5,040 nucleotides of DNA from Micromonosporaceae bacterium (lineage in GTDB: Bacteria > Actinomycetota > Actinomycetes > Mycobacteriales > Micromonosporaceae), in contig JAFMQQ010000279.1 of the NCBI GenBank assembly GCA_017354595.1, forward strand, positions 1 to 5,040, written 5' to 3'. This document shows positions 3,731 to 5,040 of the stretch, piece by piece. Position 1 is the first letter of the stretch. Each line of letters starts with the position of its first letter. The position numbers were made by a program, and so were the translations under genes. Under the pieces are notes generated by a model. It was not told the origin of the DNA. It ran no database searches and saw nothing but the letters and a program-made list of their open reading frames with translations.

Positions 3731-5040
3731 TGCGAGCTCACCTCCTCCCGCTCGGCACCGGCCGGGCCGACCGCGGCCTCGGCGGGAAGGAGTGCCTCGG
3801 CGGAGAGAACGGCCCGGTAGGCCGGGACCGTGTTCAGCAGCTCGGTGTGCGTACCGACGGCCACCAGCACACCGTCCTGCAACAGCGCCACCCGGTCGGC
3901 GAGGGCCACTGTGGACGGTCGGTGTACCACGATCAGCGCCGTGGTCTCGCGCAGCACGTCCGCCAGCGCCTGTTCGACCAGAGCCTCGGTGTGGACGTCC
4001 AGCGCGGAGAGTGGATCGTCGAGTACCAGCACCCGCGGCTTGCCCAGTACCGCCCGGGCCAGCGCGAGCCGCTGCCGCTGCCCGCCGGAGAGCGACAGGC
4101 CCTGCTCACCGACTCTTGTGGACAGTCCCCAGGGCAACTCGTGGACGAACTCCGCCTGGGCCACCGCGAGCGCCTCGGCGACCTCTTCCTCGGTCGCGTC
4201 CTGCCGGCCCAGGGTGAGGTTCTCCCGTACCGACATGGAGAACAGCGTCGCCTCTTCGAACGCCATGCCGACCGCGCCGCGCAGGCTCGCCAGCGTGTAG
4301 TCGCGGATATCCCGGCCGTCCAGGGTGATCCGGCCACCGGTCACGTCGTACAGCCGGGGGACCAGTGACACCATCGAGGTCTTGCCGCAGCCGGTGGCGC
4401 CGACGATGGCGATCGTCTCGCCCGGTGCCACGTCCAGGTCGACGCCGCGCAGCACCTCCGCTTCGGTCTCCGGGTACCGGAAACGGACGCCCTCGAAGCG
4501 CAACCGGCCGCTGATCGCCTCCGGCTCGACGGTGACCGCCCCGGGTCTGTCCACAATGGATGGCTGCTCGTCGAAGACCTCGTAGATGCGGTCCGCCGCG
4601 GTCATCGCCTCCTGACCGTTGGCGATGATCCAGCCCAGCGCGTCCACCGGCCAGACCAGCATCAGCTGCAGCGAGACGAAGGCGACCAGCGAACCGACCG
4701 TCATCTGGCCGGCTGCCACCGCATAGACGCCACCTACCATCACGATCGCCAGTGTCAGGTTGGGTACCAGGTCGAACTCCGCCCAGGTGCGGCCGAGCAT
4801 GCGCGCCTTTCCCACGGCGGTGTCGTGCAGTTGCTGGGCGCCGTCCTCGAACCGGGCCGACATGAACCGGCGCCGGCCGAAGGATTTGATCACCCGGATG
4901 CCCTGTGCCGACTCCTCCACCACGGTGGCCAGATCACCCTGCTGGTCCTGCATCTTGCGGGACGCGACGATGTACATCCGGGTGAAGCGGCGGCTGAAGT
5001 AGTACAGCGGCACCGCGCTGACGCCGACCAGCAGGCCGAG
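3727..5040 (-). CDS. ABC exporter half-transporter, degenerate subunit (N-terminus beyond right edge)
   Basis: The visible 437 residues are the C-terminal part of a type IV ABC exporter subunit; probably 150-200 N-terminal residues with the first helices lie beyond the edge. The frame is open to base 5040, and the GTG at 5013 is an internal Val codon, not a start. In visible numbering there is a helix at 1-15, the cytoplasmic ESAQGIRVIKSFG motif (43-55), and membrane segments near 92-111 and 114-131. The ATPase domain has Tyr189 (A-loop), Walker A GATGCGKTS (214-222), Glu262 where the Q-loop Gln is expected (AFEEATLF), signature LSGGQ (317-321), Walker B VLVLD (337-341) followed by Asp342 instead of catalytic Glu, D-loop SALD (345-348) and His373. 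Asp at that position marks the degenerate half of heterodimeric exporters such as TM287 and BmrC. It is first in the visible operon, and its TGA overlaps the partner's TTG. Confidence 0.92.
   Translation of the reverse strand, partial: LGLLVGVSAVPLYYFSRRFTRMYIVASRKMQDQQGDLATVVEESAQGIRVIKSFGRRRFMSARFEDGAQQLHDTAVGKARMLGRTWAEFDLVPNLTLAIVMVGGVYAVAAGQMTVGSLVAFVSLQLMLVWPVDALGWIIANGQEAMTAADRIYEVFDEQPSIVDRPGAVTVEPEAISGRLRFEGVRFRYPETEAEVLRGVDLDVAPGETIAIVGATGCGKTSMVSLVPRLYDVTGGRITLDGRDIRDYTLASLRGAVGMAFEEATLFSMSVRENLTLGRQDATEEEVAEALAVAQAEFVHELPWGLSTRVGEQGLSLSGGQRQRLALARAVLGKPRVLVLDDPLSALDVHTEALVEQALADVLRETTALIVVHRPSTVALADRVALLQDGVLVAVGTHTELLNTVPAYRAVLSAEALLPAEAAVGPAGAEREEVSSH
3738..3745 (-). promoter_or_regulatory. 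Strong ribosome-binding site that sets the TTG start of the canonical ABC subunit
   Basis: On the minus strand GGAGGTGA (3745 to 3738) matches eight consecutive bases of the anti-Shine-Dalgarno complement, within a longer GGGAGGAGGTGA. It is 7 nt before the TTG at 3730, against 16 nt before the GTG at 3721, so TTG is favoured. The site lies inside the last codons of the upstream ABC gene (its EEVS residues), so ribosomes ending that gene sit over the next start. This is the only strong Shine-Dalgarno sequence I found at a gene start in the window. Confidence 0.8.

Noticed and set aside
1883..3820. Long open frame (645 codons) on the plus strand opposite the ABC genes
   Set aside because: It is antisense to recognisable ABC domains, is rich in Arg, Gly, Gln and Asp without any motif, and is the usual by-product of GC-rich coding DNA.
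4116..4124. DnaA-box-like TTGTGGACA, and a similar word near 4548
   Set aside because: Each differs from the actinobacterial box by one base, lies inside ABC coding sequence, and there is no cluster, AT-rich segment or dnaA/dnaN neighbour to suggest an origin.
2910..4217. Plus-strand open frame spanning the junction of the two ABC genes
   Set aside because: It is Ser/Arg/Pro-rich without recognisable motifs and lies opposite two clear genes.

Overview
The window is very GC-rich (about 70% by eye) with strong G/C third-position codon bias, which points to an actinomycete. The style of the ValRS fragment, the methyltransferase and the ABC pair suggests Micromonosporaceae or a close relative; that placement is an inference, not a match. 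Almost every base is coding, and the longest gap is the 97-nt divergent spacer at 349-445. No rRNA, tRNA, CRISPR array, transposon or phage gene is visible.

Layout. (1) 1-348, minus: the N-terminal 116 codons of a valyl-tRNA synthetase that runs off the left edge. (2) 349-445: divergent promoter region. A TATTAT hexamer lies 7 nt before a GTG start on the plus strand, and a TACCAT hexamer lies 6 nt before the valS ATG on the minus strand; neither gene has a Shine-Dalgarno sequence. (3) 446-1426, plus: a class I SAM-dependent methyltransferase. Its conserved part ends near 1171, but the frame stays open for about 84 more residues and overlaps the next gene antisense. (4) 1226-1831, minus: a DUF1349 (concanavalin-like fold) protein. 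(5) 1856-3730, minus: an ABC exporter half-transporter with a catalytically complete nucleotide-binding domain. (6) 3727-5040, minus: a second ABC half-transporter, cut by the right edge, with Asp in place of the catalytic Glu and Glu in place of the Q-loop Gln.

How the genes work together. Transcription of the minus-strand cluster runs from right to left: degenerate ABC subunit, then canonical ABC subunit, then DUF1349. The two ABC genes share a TTGA stop/start overlap with a strong ribosome-binding site, as expected for subunits made in equal amounts. The changes in the two NBDs fall on the same composite ATP site, so the pair looks like a heterodimeric exporter with one weak and one active ATPase site. 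The DUF1349 gene follows 24 nt after the second ABC stop and in the same frame, with a perfect hairpin over that stop codon. valS and the methyltransferase form a separate divergent pair.

The genes belong to recognisable families and no clearly new system is visible. The points most worth checking are the altered HIGH motif in ValRS (HLGS), the antisense C-terminal extension of the methyltransferase, the stop-codon hairpin between the ABC subunit and DUF1349, and the enrichment of a TCCACA/TGTGGA word that sometimes forms near-perfect palindromes.
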